Shown piece after piece: positions 5,701-11,665 of a stretch of DNA of 12,109 bases. The position numbers were made by a program, and so were the translations under genes. The DNA is from CAZNGF01 sp964572855 (GTDB lineage: Bacteria; Bipolaricaulota; Bipolaricaulia; RBG-16-55-9; JAJCYT01): assembly GCA_964572855.1 (NCBI GenBank), contig CAZNGF010000068.1, forward strand, positions 1 to 12,109, read 5' to 3'. The notes under the pieces are model-generated. The model searched no databases, was not told the origin of the DNA, and worked only from the letters and a program-made list of their open reading frames with translations. How positions within the stretch are numbered: position 1 is the first letter of the stretch; the number at the start of each line of letters is the position of its first letter.

Positions 5701-6837
5701 GTCGTTCAGGCTCGCCTCGGACCGCTCGGTGAGGTAGACGCCCGCGCCCGTGTTGTCCTCGAAGGTCCCGGTGGTTACGGAGGCGCTGGCATCCGCCTCC
5801 AGCATCAGCCCGATTCCCGCGTTGTTGGTGAGCGTGAGCTCGCTGGCCGAGAGCGTCGAGCCGTCGGTGAGGTAGATCCCGCGGCCGTCGCTGTCGGTCA
5901 CGTCGACCTGCTCCAGGGTGAGGGCCGTGCGCCGCTCGATGCGGAAGGCGTCGGCTCCGTGACCCGAGATCTCGACGTCGACCAGCGTGAGCTCGGAGGC
6001 GAGCTCGGCGTCCTCGTCGATGGCGATCGCCTCGCCGCCGTTGGCGCTGAACTCGCCGTCGGTCACGCTGAGCGTCAGGCCCTGGAAGGCCATGATCGCG
6101 TTGCCGTCGTGGTCGCGCACGGTGACCTCGGTGAAGATCAGCTCGGAGCGCGTCTCGGCGCGGTCGGTGATGTGCACGGCGTGCCCGCGGTTGGCGCGCA
6201 GGTCGGACTGGTCCAGTACCAGGCGCGAGCCCTGCGTGATGCGCACCCCGTCGCCGTCGTTGCCGGTGACGTCGCTGTCCTCGAGCGAGAGCCGGGCGTT
6301 GACCAGCAGGATCCCGTGGCCCAGGTTGTCGGCGTCGAGGCGCGCGTTGTTCCGGATCGCGCTCTCCAGCATGGAGGCGCTGGAATCCACCAGCTCCAGG
6401 CCGGGGCCGATGTTGTCCTCCAGCACGACGCCGTCGAAGGAGACGTTGTCGCTGTCCTCGATCAGGACGCCGCCCTCGCCCACGGGCACCTGGCGCTCGC
6501 CGCTTTGGGCGATCTCCAGGCCGCTGGTGACGATCAGGTCCTGCAGCACGACGTTCTCCGAATCGCGGATCAGCAAGACCGCGTTGGAGAAGCGGCTCTG
6601 GATCGTGACGCGCCCCTCGTTGCGGGCGCGTACGGTAAGGTTGTTCTTGTTTTCGATCACGACGTTCTCGTTGTAGGTGCCGTCCAGGATGACGATCTCG
6701 TCGCCGCTGGCGGCGGCGTCCACCGCCCGCTGGATGGTCGAGAAGTTGTCGGGCACGCGCAGCTCGCGGGCCATCGCCGTCGCGCCGATGGCTAGCACGA
6801 GCAGCGCGACCACGATGGGAAGGGTGCGTCTGAACAT
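2770..6837 (-). CDS. Very large secreted right-handed parallel beta-helix protein (NosD/pectate-lyase-like fold)
   Basis: This 1355-residue protein starts with a clear signal peptide: MFRR, a hydrophobic core, then ATAMA with cleavage expected after Ala23. Next comes the cap typical of NosD-like helices (TIQRAVDAAASGDEIVI at 34-50, then GTYNENVVI). About 50 beta-helix coils of 21-24 residues follow, each with the pattern LxLxxxxVxxNxGxGLxL. Inserts interrupt the coils at about 383-401 and 472-505. Residues 728-1267 form a strict 45-residue double repeat. The only two Cys of the mature protein (Cys1304, Cys1329) lie in the last coils. The tail is acidic and Ala-Pro rich, without a membrane anchor or sorting motif. 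NosD proteins are about 400 residues; no nos genes are nearby, so this is not a NosD orthologue. Polysaccharide binding, cleavage or a surface rod role are possible, none shown. Start: ATG at 6835-6837 with AAAGGAGG five bases upstream; 169 further in-frame upstream codons lack such support. Confidence 0.88.
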   Translation of the reverse strand: MFRRTLPIVVALLVLAIGATAMARELRVPDNFSTIQRAVDAAASGDEIVILDGTYNENVVIENKNNLTVRARNEGRVTIQSRFSNAVLLIRDSENVVLQDLIVTSGLEIAQSGERQVPVGEGGVLIEDSDNVSFDGVVLEDNIGPGLELVDSSASMLESAIRNNARLDADNLGHGILLVNARLSLEDSDVTGNDGDGVRITQGSRLVLDQSDLRANRGHAVHITDRAETRSELIFTEVTVRDHDGNAIMAFQGLTLSVTDGEFSANGGEAIAIDEDAELASELTLVDVEISGHGADAFRIERRTALTLEQVDVTDSDGRGIYLTDGSTLSASELTLTNNAGIGLMLEADASASVTTGTFEDNTGAGVYLTERSEASLNDITIQNTAADSSRGGLGGAGARVEDDSRLLLDDVVIQDNAADGVSLVLSTLRATRVDILDNGGDGVDALNRATVEISRDSELSGNRGHALRLLDATSDPRAINRGEDLRRLGDEQLTLRADDVPGARVSNSRVEDNGGAAAVLDLASATFSDVEVRNNGGDPVFSLVTHATLTVDGGSVIERNAGDVFAVVEGVVRVRDTEIKDNAGGTLRARNAELTLTNVSAINGGGDGLRLEGSAVQIEGLELRNHRGASLTATAGSALTARNAQLSDNGAGVTVSDSVATFEGGELTNNGTIGLTLSDRASARLDDVLITTNPQGGVALGGASSLVLNGSEVRANGGIGLNVLERSLVTLDDSEVANHNDFGIVLDDASLEGTALQLLNNGRGGASAAGGSTLTLRESVIRDNGGAGVQADDAVVQLEATTVRNNRGTGLDAANGSAVTGADLVVEGNLGAGASLSASTLRASNLSLVDNAGIALRLESEAFAAVRAGTINGHADDAVTLSGASAELRDLTIEDNAGVGVEVVNDGFVLLAKVTVSRNGEEGLSLNGSAARLSEVSFEENQEAGVTAADGASLIWRGGGVTASRGHGLTLAESDAELDGVTLRGNRGFGVVVERNASLTLSNATVAESDRDGITVNASTLRLDTVVSENNQGRGLLAGGFADVRLTGVTLRGNRDEGLSATEASLEATDLLASENGKTGLLLERQATLVLDRGVVSNNGSDGLNLNNALLDARALVVTDNRDVGINASNGALLVLVNGRVAGHGREGLILDGVNAELRSSMVESNGRAGVLAQGGAVLSFSDGAVNDNGDDGVAVTRANVRIRNASIQNNADVGIDIEDDASLTLSGSDVAQNGSHGLELTRSTAEVSGSAFFQNDGAGLHASDESTLTLAGSTLSSNDRGLWLEGATASLRDNRVTANARCGIELDEQVTLIGSRNAVSDNGTDVCGDLTAGLLGEPEGTPAPAPAPEGDGE
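3037..4656 (-). repeat. Twelve tandem 135-bp (45-residue) two-coil repeats inside the beta-helix gene
   Basis: Residues 728-1267 of the beta-helix protein divide without exception into twelve pairs of coils, each a 22-residue coil followed by a 23-residue coil. The residue before the conserved Gly (position 16) is Asp, Glu or His in 9 of 12 of the 22-residue coils, including all of the last nine. It is never Asp, Glu or His in the 23-residue coils, where 11 of 12 are Ala, Val, Ile, Phe, Thr or Gly. DNA identity between units is generally low, so the array is old. One exception is a 25-base stretch at 3669-3693 that recurs with one mismatch at 3873-3897, encoding GVTLRGNR in coils three apart. 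Confidence 0.85.
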
Positions 6838-6922
6838 GAGGCCTCCTTTTGATGGGTCGGAACGGCTGTCAAAGAACATTCGTTTGCCAAGAAATACCAG
6901 CGTTATCCTCCCTTTTGCCCCA

Positions 6923-6928
6923 AGTATA
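6923..6928 (-). promoter_or_regulatory. Candidate -10 box for the beta-helix gene
   Basis: TATACT on the minus strand (5/6 match, identical to the -10 of the cupredoxin gene) lies about 86 bases upstream of the ATG at 6837. It would give a leader of roughly 80 bases. No good -35 is found at 16-18 bp, so an activator or alternative sigma factor may be needed, or the real promoter is elsewhere. The remainder of the 208-base divergent gap holds nothing else I can name on this strand. Confidence 0.3.
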
Positions 6929-7010
6929 TCGAGCGAGCGCCGGGAGGACTGTAAGTTGGAGAACATGAACGCACGGGGTCTTACGAGCGGCGCGACGGCC
7001 GGCGCGTCGC

Positions 7011-7039
7011 TTGCCTCAACCGGCCGGAACGCGCACAAT
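7011..7039 (+). promoter_or_regulatory. Candidate promoter for a leaderless glucokinase transcript
   Basis: TTGCCT (7011-7016, 4/6) and CACAAT (7034-7039, 4/6) are separated by exactly 17 bp. The -10 box ends 6 bases before the ATG at 7046, which places the expected transcription start on the A of the start codon. This would explain why no Shine-Dalgarno site precedes that ATG. Both hexamers are only moderate matches. Confidence 0.35.
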
Positions 7040-7045
7040 CCCTGC

Positions 7046-8044
7046 ATGGCACGCATCTTGGTGGCCGACGTTGGCGGCACGAAGACCGACTTGGCACTGT
7101 TCGAGTCCAACGCCGGCCCACGCGCGCCGCGGTTCGAGCGCCGATTGCCCAGCGAGGGCGCCGGCAGCTTCGAGGCGCTGGCCCGCGCCTTCCTGGACGA
7201 GAGCGGCTGCGAAGCCGAGGCCGCCTGCCTGGCCGTGGCCGGCCCCGTGGTGGGCGGCCGGGTCAAGACCACCAATCTCCCCTGGGTGATCGAGGCCGAC
7301 GCGCTACAGCGCGCGCTCGGGTTGTCGCACGTCGAGCTCCTCAACGACCTGGAAGCGGTCGCCTACGCCGTGCCCGTGCTGGCGCGGGACGACCTGCACA
7401 CGCTCAACGCCGGGACGCCCGAGCCGACGGGCGCGTGCGCCGTGATCGCCCCCGGCACCGGGCTGGGCGAGGCCTACCTCACCTGGGACGGGAAGGGGTA
7501 CCGCGCGCACGCCTCGGAAGGGGGCCACACCGACTTCGGCCCCACCGACGAGCGCCAGATCGCGCTGCTGCGCTTCATGCTGAAAAAACACGAGCGCGTG
7601 AGCTACGAGCGCCTCTGCTCGGGGTCGGGCCTGCCCAACCTCTACGCCTTCCTGAAAGCCGAGGGCGTCGCCCCCGAGCCCGACTGGCTGCGCGCCGCGC
7701 TGGCCGAGGCCGACGACCTCACGCCCGTGATCGTGGCGGCCGCGCAGGACGAGGACCGCCCGAGCGACCTCTGCCGCCAGACGCTCGAGTTGTTCGTCTC
7801 GATTCTGGGGGCTGAAGCCGGCAACCTGGCGCTCAAGGTGCTGGCCACCGGCGGCGTCTTCCTGGGCGGCGGCATGCCGCCCAAGCTCCTCCCCTGGCTG
7901 GAGCGCGGCGCGTTCCTGGACGCGTTCAGCAACAAGGGCCGCTTCCGCGAGCTGGCCTCGGGCATGCCCGTCCACGTCATCCTGGAGCCCAAGGCCGCGC
8001 TCTGGGGCGCGGCGGCGCACGCGTTGGAGGGGCTTCGGGGTTGA
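7046..8044 (+). CDS. glk: Glucokinase, E. coli Glk type
   Basis: This 332-residue cytoplasmic enzyme phosphorylates glucose with ATP to glucose-6-phosphate, the substrate of the next genes. It belongs to the Glk family (about 320 residues) rather than the ROK family, since the ROK zinc motif is absent. The ATP-phosphate loop VADVGGTKTDLAL starts at residue 6. Asn100-Asp101 in LLNDLEAVAYA gives the catalytic base. APGTGLG lies at 135-141. Glu158 and His161 (SEGGHTDF), with Glu188 (YERLCSGSG), match the E. coli glucose-binding residues Asn99, Asp100, Glu157, His160 and Glu187. I chose the ATG at 7046 because the family motif begins almost at once. The in-frame ATG at 6965, with a weak GGAG upstream, would add 27 residues unlike the family. 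The gene is divergent from the beta-helix gene and 151 bp upstream of pgi. Confidence 0.93.
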   Translation: MARILVADVGGTKTDLALFESNAGPRAPRFERRLPSEGAGSFEALARAFLDESGCEAEAACLAVAGPVVGGRVKTTNLPWVIEADALQRALGLSHVELLNDLEAVAYAVPVLARDDLHTLNAGTPEPTGACAVIAPGTGLGEAYLTWDGKGYRAHASEGGHTDFGPTDERQIALLRFMLKKHERVSYERLCSGSGLPNLYAFLKAEGVAPEPDWLRAALAEADDLTPVIVAAAQDEDRPSDLCRQTLELFVSILGAEAGNLALKVLATGGVFLGGGMPPKLLPWLERGAFLDAFSNKGRFRELASGMPVHVILEPKAALWGAAAHALEGLRG

Positions 8045-8124
8045 TTGACCGATCTCCCGAATCCTTGTAAGCCCCCTTACGACGTTTCAATCAGCGTTCT
8101 GTTATGCATGGAGCAACCTCGCTC

Positions 8125-8160
8125 GAACGCCCCGCGCGTTCGACCCCCGGCGGGGCGTTC
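8125..8160. other. Perfect 11-bp stem-loop in the glk-pgi gap
   Basis: GAACGCCCCGC (8125-8135) is the exact reverse complement of GCGGGGCGTTC (8150-8160), with a 14-base loop. It lies 24 bases before the pgi Shine-Dalgarno site. There is no T-run on either side, so a classical terminator is unlikely; attenuation, mRNA end protection or partial termination are possible. A smaller hairpin, GTAAG-CCCC-CTTAC, sits at 8067-8080. A weak promoter-like pair (TTACGA, 17 bp, TGTTAT) at 8077-8105 is too poor to call. Nothing else is visible in the 151-base gap. Confidence 0.5.
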
Positions 8161-8195
8161 CCTATCATCGAGGGGCTTGTACCAGGAGGCTATGC

Positions 8196-9878
8196 ATGAC
8201 ACGAGCCACGTTTCATCTCGGATCGCACGCGGACACGGTCGAAACGACCCTGCGAGAGATCGAACGCGAGCGGGTCGTCCAGAGAATCTGGGACGAGGAC
8301 CACACGGTCTGGTCGCCCGAGCCCGACGAGATCGGCAACCGCCTGGGCTGGCTGCGGGCGCACGAGACCATGCGCGTTCATCTGCCGCGGCTGGCGGCGT
8401 TTGCCGACGAGGCGCGGCGCGCGGGGTTCACGGACGCACTCCTGCTAGGGATGGGCGGCTCCAGCCTGGCGCCCGAGGTGTTTGCCCAGGTGTTCGGCAC
8501 GCAGGAAAGCTTCCTGACCCTGCACGTGCTCGACAGCACCGACCCGGCCGCGGTCCAAGCGCTGGCGGACCAACTCGACCCGCGCACGACGCTCCATCTG
8601 GTCTCGACCAAGTCCGGCGGCACGGTCGAGACCCTGTCGCTGTTCAAGTTTTTCTTCAATCGAACGCGGGACGCGCTGGGCGCCGAGCGGGCGGGCAGCC
8701 GTTTCGTCGCCATCACCGACCCCGGCTCCAAGTTGGCGGAGCTGGCCGGGGAGCACGGCTTCCGCGAGACGTTCGAAAACGACCCCAACTACGGCGGGCG
8801 CTACGCCGCGCTCTCGCTGGTGGGGCTGGTGCCGGCCGCACTGCTGGGACTCGATTTGGGCGCGCTGCTGGACCGCGCGGCCGCGCAGGCCGAGGCGCTG
8901 CAACGGAACGACTCCGACGGCGTCCGGCTGGGCGCGGCGCTGGGGGCGTTGGGCCGCGCCGGGCGCGACAAGCTCACGCTGCTGGCCTCGCCGGGGGTGG
9001 CGCCGTTTGGCGCCTGGCTGGAGCAGCTGGTGGCCGAGAGCACGGGCAAGGACGGCACCGGCATCCTGCCGGTGGACCGCGAGCCGCCGGGCGCGCCCGA
9101 GGTCTACGGCGACGACCGGCTGTTCGTCCTGTTCAAGCTCGGGGGCGAGACGGGCTTCGACAACGCGCTTTCCCAACTGGCCGCAGCCGGCCACCCGGTC
9201 GTGGAGATCCCGATTCGAAACGCCTACGACCTGGGCTCAGAGTTCCTGCGCTGGGAGTTCGCCACCGCGCTGGCCGGCTGGCGCCTGGGCATCCACCCGT
9301 TCGACCAGCCCAACGTCGAGTCCGCCAAGGACCGGGCGCGCGACTTCGTCTCAGCCTACCTGGAAAGCGGCACGCTGCCCGAGCCCGAGCCGGCGCTTGT
9401 CGCCGACGGGGTGCGGGCGTATGCGGACGTCCCCGGCGAGGATCTGAAGGGCCTGCTGCACACCTTTCTGGATCAGGCGCGCTCCGGCGACTACCTCGCG
9501 CTGCAGGCCTACGTCCCGCCCTCGGACGAGACGGACGCCGCGCTGCGGGGCCTGCGGCTGAGGCTGCGCGACCGGCTCAAGCTGGCCACGACGCTGGGCT
9601 ACGGCCCGCGCTTCCTGCATTCGACCGGGCAACTCCACAAGGGCGACCGCGGCAACGGACTCTTCCTGCAGATCACCTGCGACGACCCGGACGACCTGCC
9701 GATCCCCGACGAGGCCGGCCGCAAGGCAAGCGGCCTCACGTTCGGAACGCTCAAGGCGGCGCAGGCCCTGGGCGATTTCGAGGCGCTCCGGGGAGCGGAT
9801 CGGCGCGTCCTGCGCCTGCACTTCGCGTCGGCGACCGAGGGCGTGCGGGCGCTGGCGGAGGTCGCAAGTGAGCTTTGA
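8196..9878 (+). CDS. pgi: Glucose-6-phosphate isomerase, stand-alone form of the transaldolase-PGI type
   Basis: This 560-residue cytoplasmic enzyme interconverts glucose-6-phosphate and fructose-6-phosphate, joining glycolysis to the pentose phosphate branch encoded downstream. Two SIS-type halves are visible. The first has LLGMGGSSLAPEV (83-95) and the phosphate-binding STKSGGTVET (137-146). The second has EQLVAESTGKDG (276-287) and GIHPFDQPNVESAK (365-378), holding His367 and Lys378. The C-terminal extension includes FLHSTGQLHKGD (473-484), typical of the isomerase half of transaldolase/PGI fusion proteins. No transaldolase domain precedes it, because the gap upstream is non-coding. The ATG at 8196 has AGGAGG at 8184-8189, six bases before it. 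An overlapping ATG at 8192 is out of frame. The last 11 bases overlap the next gene, indicating translational coupling. Confidence 0.93.
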   Translation: MTRATFHLGSHADTVETTLREIERERVVQRIWDEDHTVWSPEPDEIGNRLGWLRAHETMRVHLPRLAAFADEARRAGFTDALLLGMGGSSLAPEVFAQVFGTQESFLTLHVLDSTDPAAVQALADQLDPRTTLHLVSTKSGGTVETLSLFKFFFNRTRDALGAERAGSRFVAITDPGSKLAELAGEHGFRETFENDPNYGGRYAALSLVGLVPAALLGLDLGALLDRAAAQAEALQRNDSDGVRLGAALGALGRAGRDKLTLLASPGVAPFGAWLEQLVAESTGKDGTGILPVDREPPGAPEVYGDDRLFVLFKLGGETGFDNALSQLAAAGHPVVEIPIRNAYDLGSEFLRWEFATALAGWRLGIHPFDQPNVESAKDRARDFVSAYLESGTLPEPEPALVADGVRAYADVPGEDLKGLLHTFLDQARSGDYLALQAYVPPSDETDAALRGLRLRLRDRLKLATTLGYGPRFLHSTGQLHKGDRGNGLFLQITCDDPDDLPIPDEAGRKASGLTFGTLKAAQALGDFEALRGADRRVLRLHFASATEGVRALAEVASEL

Positions 9879-10725
9879 GTACTGGTACCTGTTTCCGATC
9901 TCGGTGCTGATCGCGACCACGGCCATGGCCTCGGGCGTCGAGGGCGCCACCTTCTTCGCGCCGCTGTTTCTGCTGGGGCTCAAGCTGCCGCCCGAGGTGG
10001 CCATCGGCACGGGGCTGATCACCGAGGTGTTCGGCTTCGCCAGCGGGCTGTTCTCCTACGCGCGCAAGCGCCTGATCGACCTGAAGCTGGGCGGCACGCT
10101 GCTGGCGGTGAGCGTGCCCGCCGCGCTGCTGGGGACGTGGCTCTCGGGCTCGGTGCCGCCGGAGGCGCTCAAGGCCATGCTGGGGCTGGCGCTGCTGGCG
10201 GTGGCGCTCAGCTTCCTCAAGAGCCCCGACCACGGCGAGGTCGCGCGCTTGGACGGGCACATCGGGCAGGACTTCCCGCCCGAGCGCGCCCGCACCTGCC
10301 TGCGCGCCGCCGACGGCGAGGAGATCTGCTACACGGTGTGCAACCGGACCGAAGGCGGGCTCATCTCGGGGGTCGGGGGGCTGTTCATCGGGATGCTCTC
10401 GACCGGCCTGGGCGAGCTCAACGGCTACTTCCTGCTGCGGCGCTGCCGCGTGCCGAGCCGCGTGTCGGTGGCCACGGGCGTGTTCGTGGTGGCCGTGACC
10501 GCGCTGGCGGCCTCGGCGGGCCACGTCGTGCGCTTCGTCGAGAGCGGGCCCGAGGTGCTGAACACTGTGCTGAGCCTGTTGATCTTCACGGTGCCCGGCG
10601 TCGTGGTGGGCGGCCAGATCGGCTCGGCGGTGGCCGACCGCATCCCGCAGCGCCTGCTGGAGCGCGGCCTCGGCGTGCTGTTTATCCTGATCGCGGCGCT
10701 CATGCTGGGCACGATCGCGCTGTGA
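9868..10725 (+). CDS. TauE/SafE-family membrane protein (putative anion or sulfite exporter)
   Basis: This 285-residue integral inner-membrane protein has about eight hydrophobic segments in two halves, the layout of the TauE/SafE family. Half one (about 8-117) has a Gly-rich stretch, VEGATFFAPLFLLGLKLPPE, and GTGLITEVFG. Half two (about 163-285) has the matching GGLISGVGGLFIGMLSTGLGE and VPSRVSVATGVFVVAV. Family members export sulfite, sulfoacetate or related organic acids, but most are uncharacterised, so the cargo is unknown. A hydrophilic linker (118-162) carries Cys144, Cys154 and Cys158 (CYTVC at 154-158), with Cys193 in the second half. The start is GTG at 9868, overlapping the end of pgi by 11 bases, with GGAGG at 9857-9861. 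The gene lies 28 bp before gnd and is surely in the same operon, an unusual partner for sugar-phosphate enzymes. Confidence 0.88.
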   Translation: MSFEYWYLFPISVLIATTAMASGVEGATFFAPLFLLGLKLPPEVAIGTGLITEVFGFASGLFSYARKRLIDLKLGGTLLAVSVPAALLGTWLSGSVPPEALKAMLGLALLAVALSFLKSPDHGEVARLDGHIGQDFPPERARTCLRAADGEEICYTVCNRTEGGLISGVGGLFIGMLSTGLGELNGYFLLRRCRVPSRVSVATGVFVVAVTALAASAGHVVRFVESGPEVLNTVLSLLIFTVPGVVVGGQIGSAVADRIPQRLLERGLGVLFILIAALMLGTIAL

Positions 10726-10753
10726 ACGACGACCACAATTGAAGGAGGAACCC

Positions 10754-11665
10754 ATGGAACTGGGCATGATCGGACTGGGCAAGATGGGCCTCAACATGAC
10801 CAAGCGGCTGCTGCAGGACGGGCACAAGGTCGTGGCCTACAACCGCAGCCCCGAGCCCGTGGCCGAGGCGCGCCGGGCGGGCGCGCGAACGGCCGAATCG
10901 CTCGAGGAGCTCGTCGGCGAGCTGGCGCCGCCGCGCGCGCTGTGGTGCATGATCCCCGCCGGGGCCCCCACCGAGGAGACCGTGACGGCGCTGGGCGAGC
11001 TGCTCGACCCCGAGGACGTCGTGATCGACGGCGGCAACAGCTTCTACAAGGACACCGTGCGCCGCGCACAGGAGCTCAAGTCCAACGGCATCGGCTACGT
11101 GGACGCCGGCACCAGCGGCGGGGTCTGGGGCCTGACGGAGGGCTACAGCCTCATGGTCGGCGGCGCCGACGAGGCCGTGGCGCGCGTGCGCCCGGCGCTG
11201 GAGACGCTGGCGCCCGGCAAGGACCAGGGCTGGGGCCACGTCGGTCCCAGCGGCGCGGGCCACTTCGTCAAGATGGTCCACAACGGGATCGAATACGGCC
11301 TGATGCAGGCCTACGCCGAGGGGTTCGGCATCATGGAGGAGAAGCCCGAGTACGACCTCGACCTGCACCAGGTGGCCGAGATCTGGCGCCACGGCAGCGT
11401 GATCCGCTCCTGGCTGCTGGACCTGACCTCCAACGCGCTGGAGGAAGACCCGCGCCTGGAGGAGATCGCCCCCTACGTCTCGGACTCGGGCGAGGGGCGC
11501 TGGACCGTGGCTGAAGCCATCGACCTCGACGTGCCCGCGCCCGTGATCACGCTGGCGCTGCTGCAGCGGCTGCGCTCGCGCGACGAGCGCGCCTTCTACG
11601 ACCGCGTCCTGGCCGCGATGCGCAACCAGTTCGGCGGCCACGCGGTCAAGGAGGCGAACGGATGA
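10754..11665 (+). CDS. gnd: 6-phosphogluconate dehydrogenase (decarboxylating), short form
   Basis: This 303-residue cytoplasmic enzyme oxidatively decarboxylates 6-phosphogluconate to ribulose-5-phosphate. It is the short family form of about 300 residues, lacking the long C-terminal part of the roughly 470-residue E. coli type. The Rossmann motif GLGKMG lies at 7-12. The substrate loop TSGGVWG spans 120-126. Lys173, Asn177 and Glu180 in KMVHNGIEYGLMQ are the expected catalytic and substrate residues. SGEGRWT is at 245-251. After strand two comes YNRSPE (29-34); Asn-Arg-Ser there matches NADP-dependent enzymes, whereas short forms often use NAD, so cofactor choice is open. The start is ATG at 10754, five bases after GAAGGAGG (10741-10748); the in-frame TTG at 10739 overlaps the binding site and is rejected. 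Its stop overlaps the zwf start by 4 bases. Confidence 0.94.
   Translation: MELGMIGLGKMGLNMTKRLLQDGHKVVAYNRSPEPVAEARRAGARTAESLEELVGELAPPRALWCMIPAGAPTEETVTALGELLDPEDVVIDGGNSFYKDTVRRAQELKSNGIGYVDAGTSGGVWGLTEGYSLMVGGADEAVARVRPALETLAPGKDQGWGHVGPSGAGHFVKMVHNGIEYGLMQAYAEGFGIMEEKPEYDLDLHQVAEIWRHGSVIRSWLLDLTSNALEEDPRLEEIAPYVSDSGEGRWTVAEAIDLDVPAPVITLALLQRLRSRDERAFYDRVLAAMRNQFGGHAVKEANG

Noticed and set aside
3049..6795. A 1248-codon open frame on the plus strand, antisense to the beta-helix gene (also 2810-4903 and others).
   Set aside because: It follows from the high-GC, repetitive codon pattern of the real gene. The product is Arg/Ala/Gln/His-rich with no recognisable domain, and there is no ribosome binding site. 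The minus-strand frame has a signal peptide, Shine-Dalgarno site and coherent coils.
2770..6837. Calling the beta-helix gene nosD.
   Set aside because: Only the fold is shared. The protein is three times longer and no nosZ, nosF, nosY or nosL gene is in the window.
6677..7045. N-terminal extension of 123 codons to glucokinase.
   Set aside because: The conserved VADVGGTK motif begins at residue 6 from the ATG at 7046. The extension overlaps the beta-helix 5' end and resembles no family member.
6838..7344. N-terminal extension of 169 codons to the beta-helix protein.
   Set aside because: It runs through the divergent promoter region and over the glucokinase gene. The signal peptide and AAAGGAGG site clearly mark 6837 as the start.
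8045..9871. A 608-codon plus-strand frame overlapping pgi.
   Set aside because: It is a frame-shifted shadow of pgi, rich in Arg/Gly/Ala, with no domains. The pgi frame carries all isomerase motifs.
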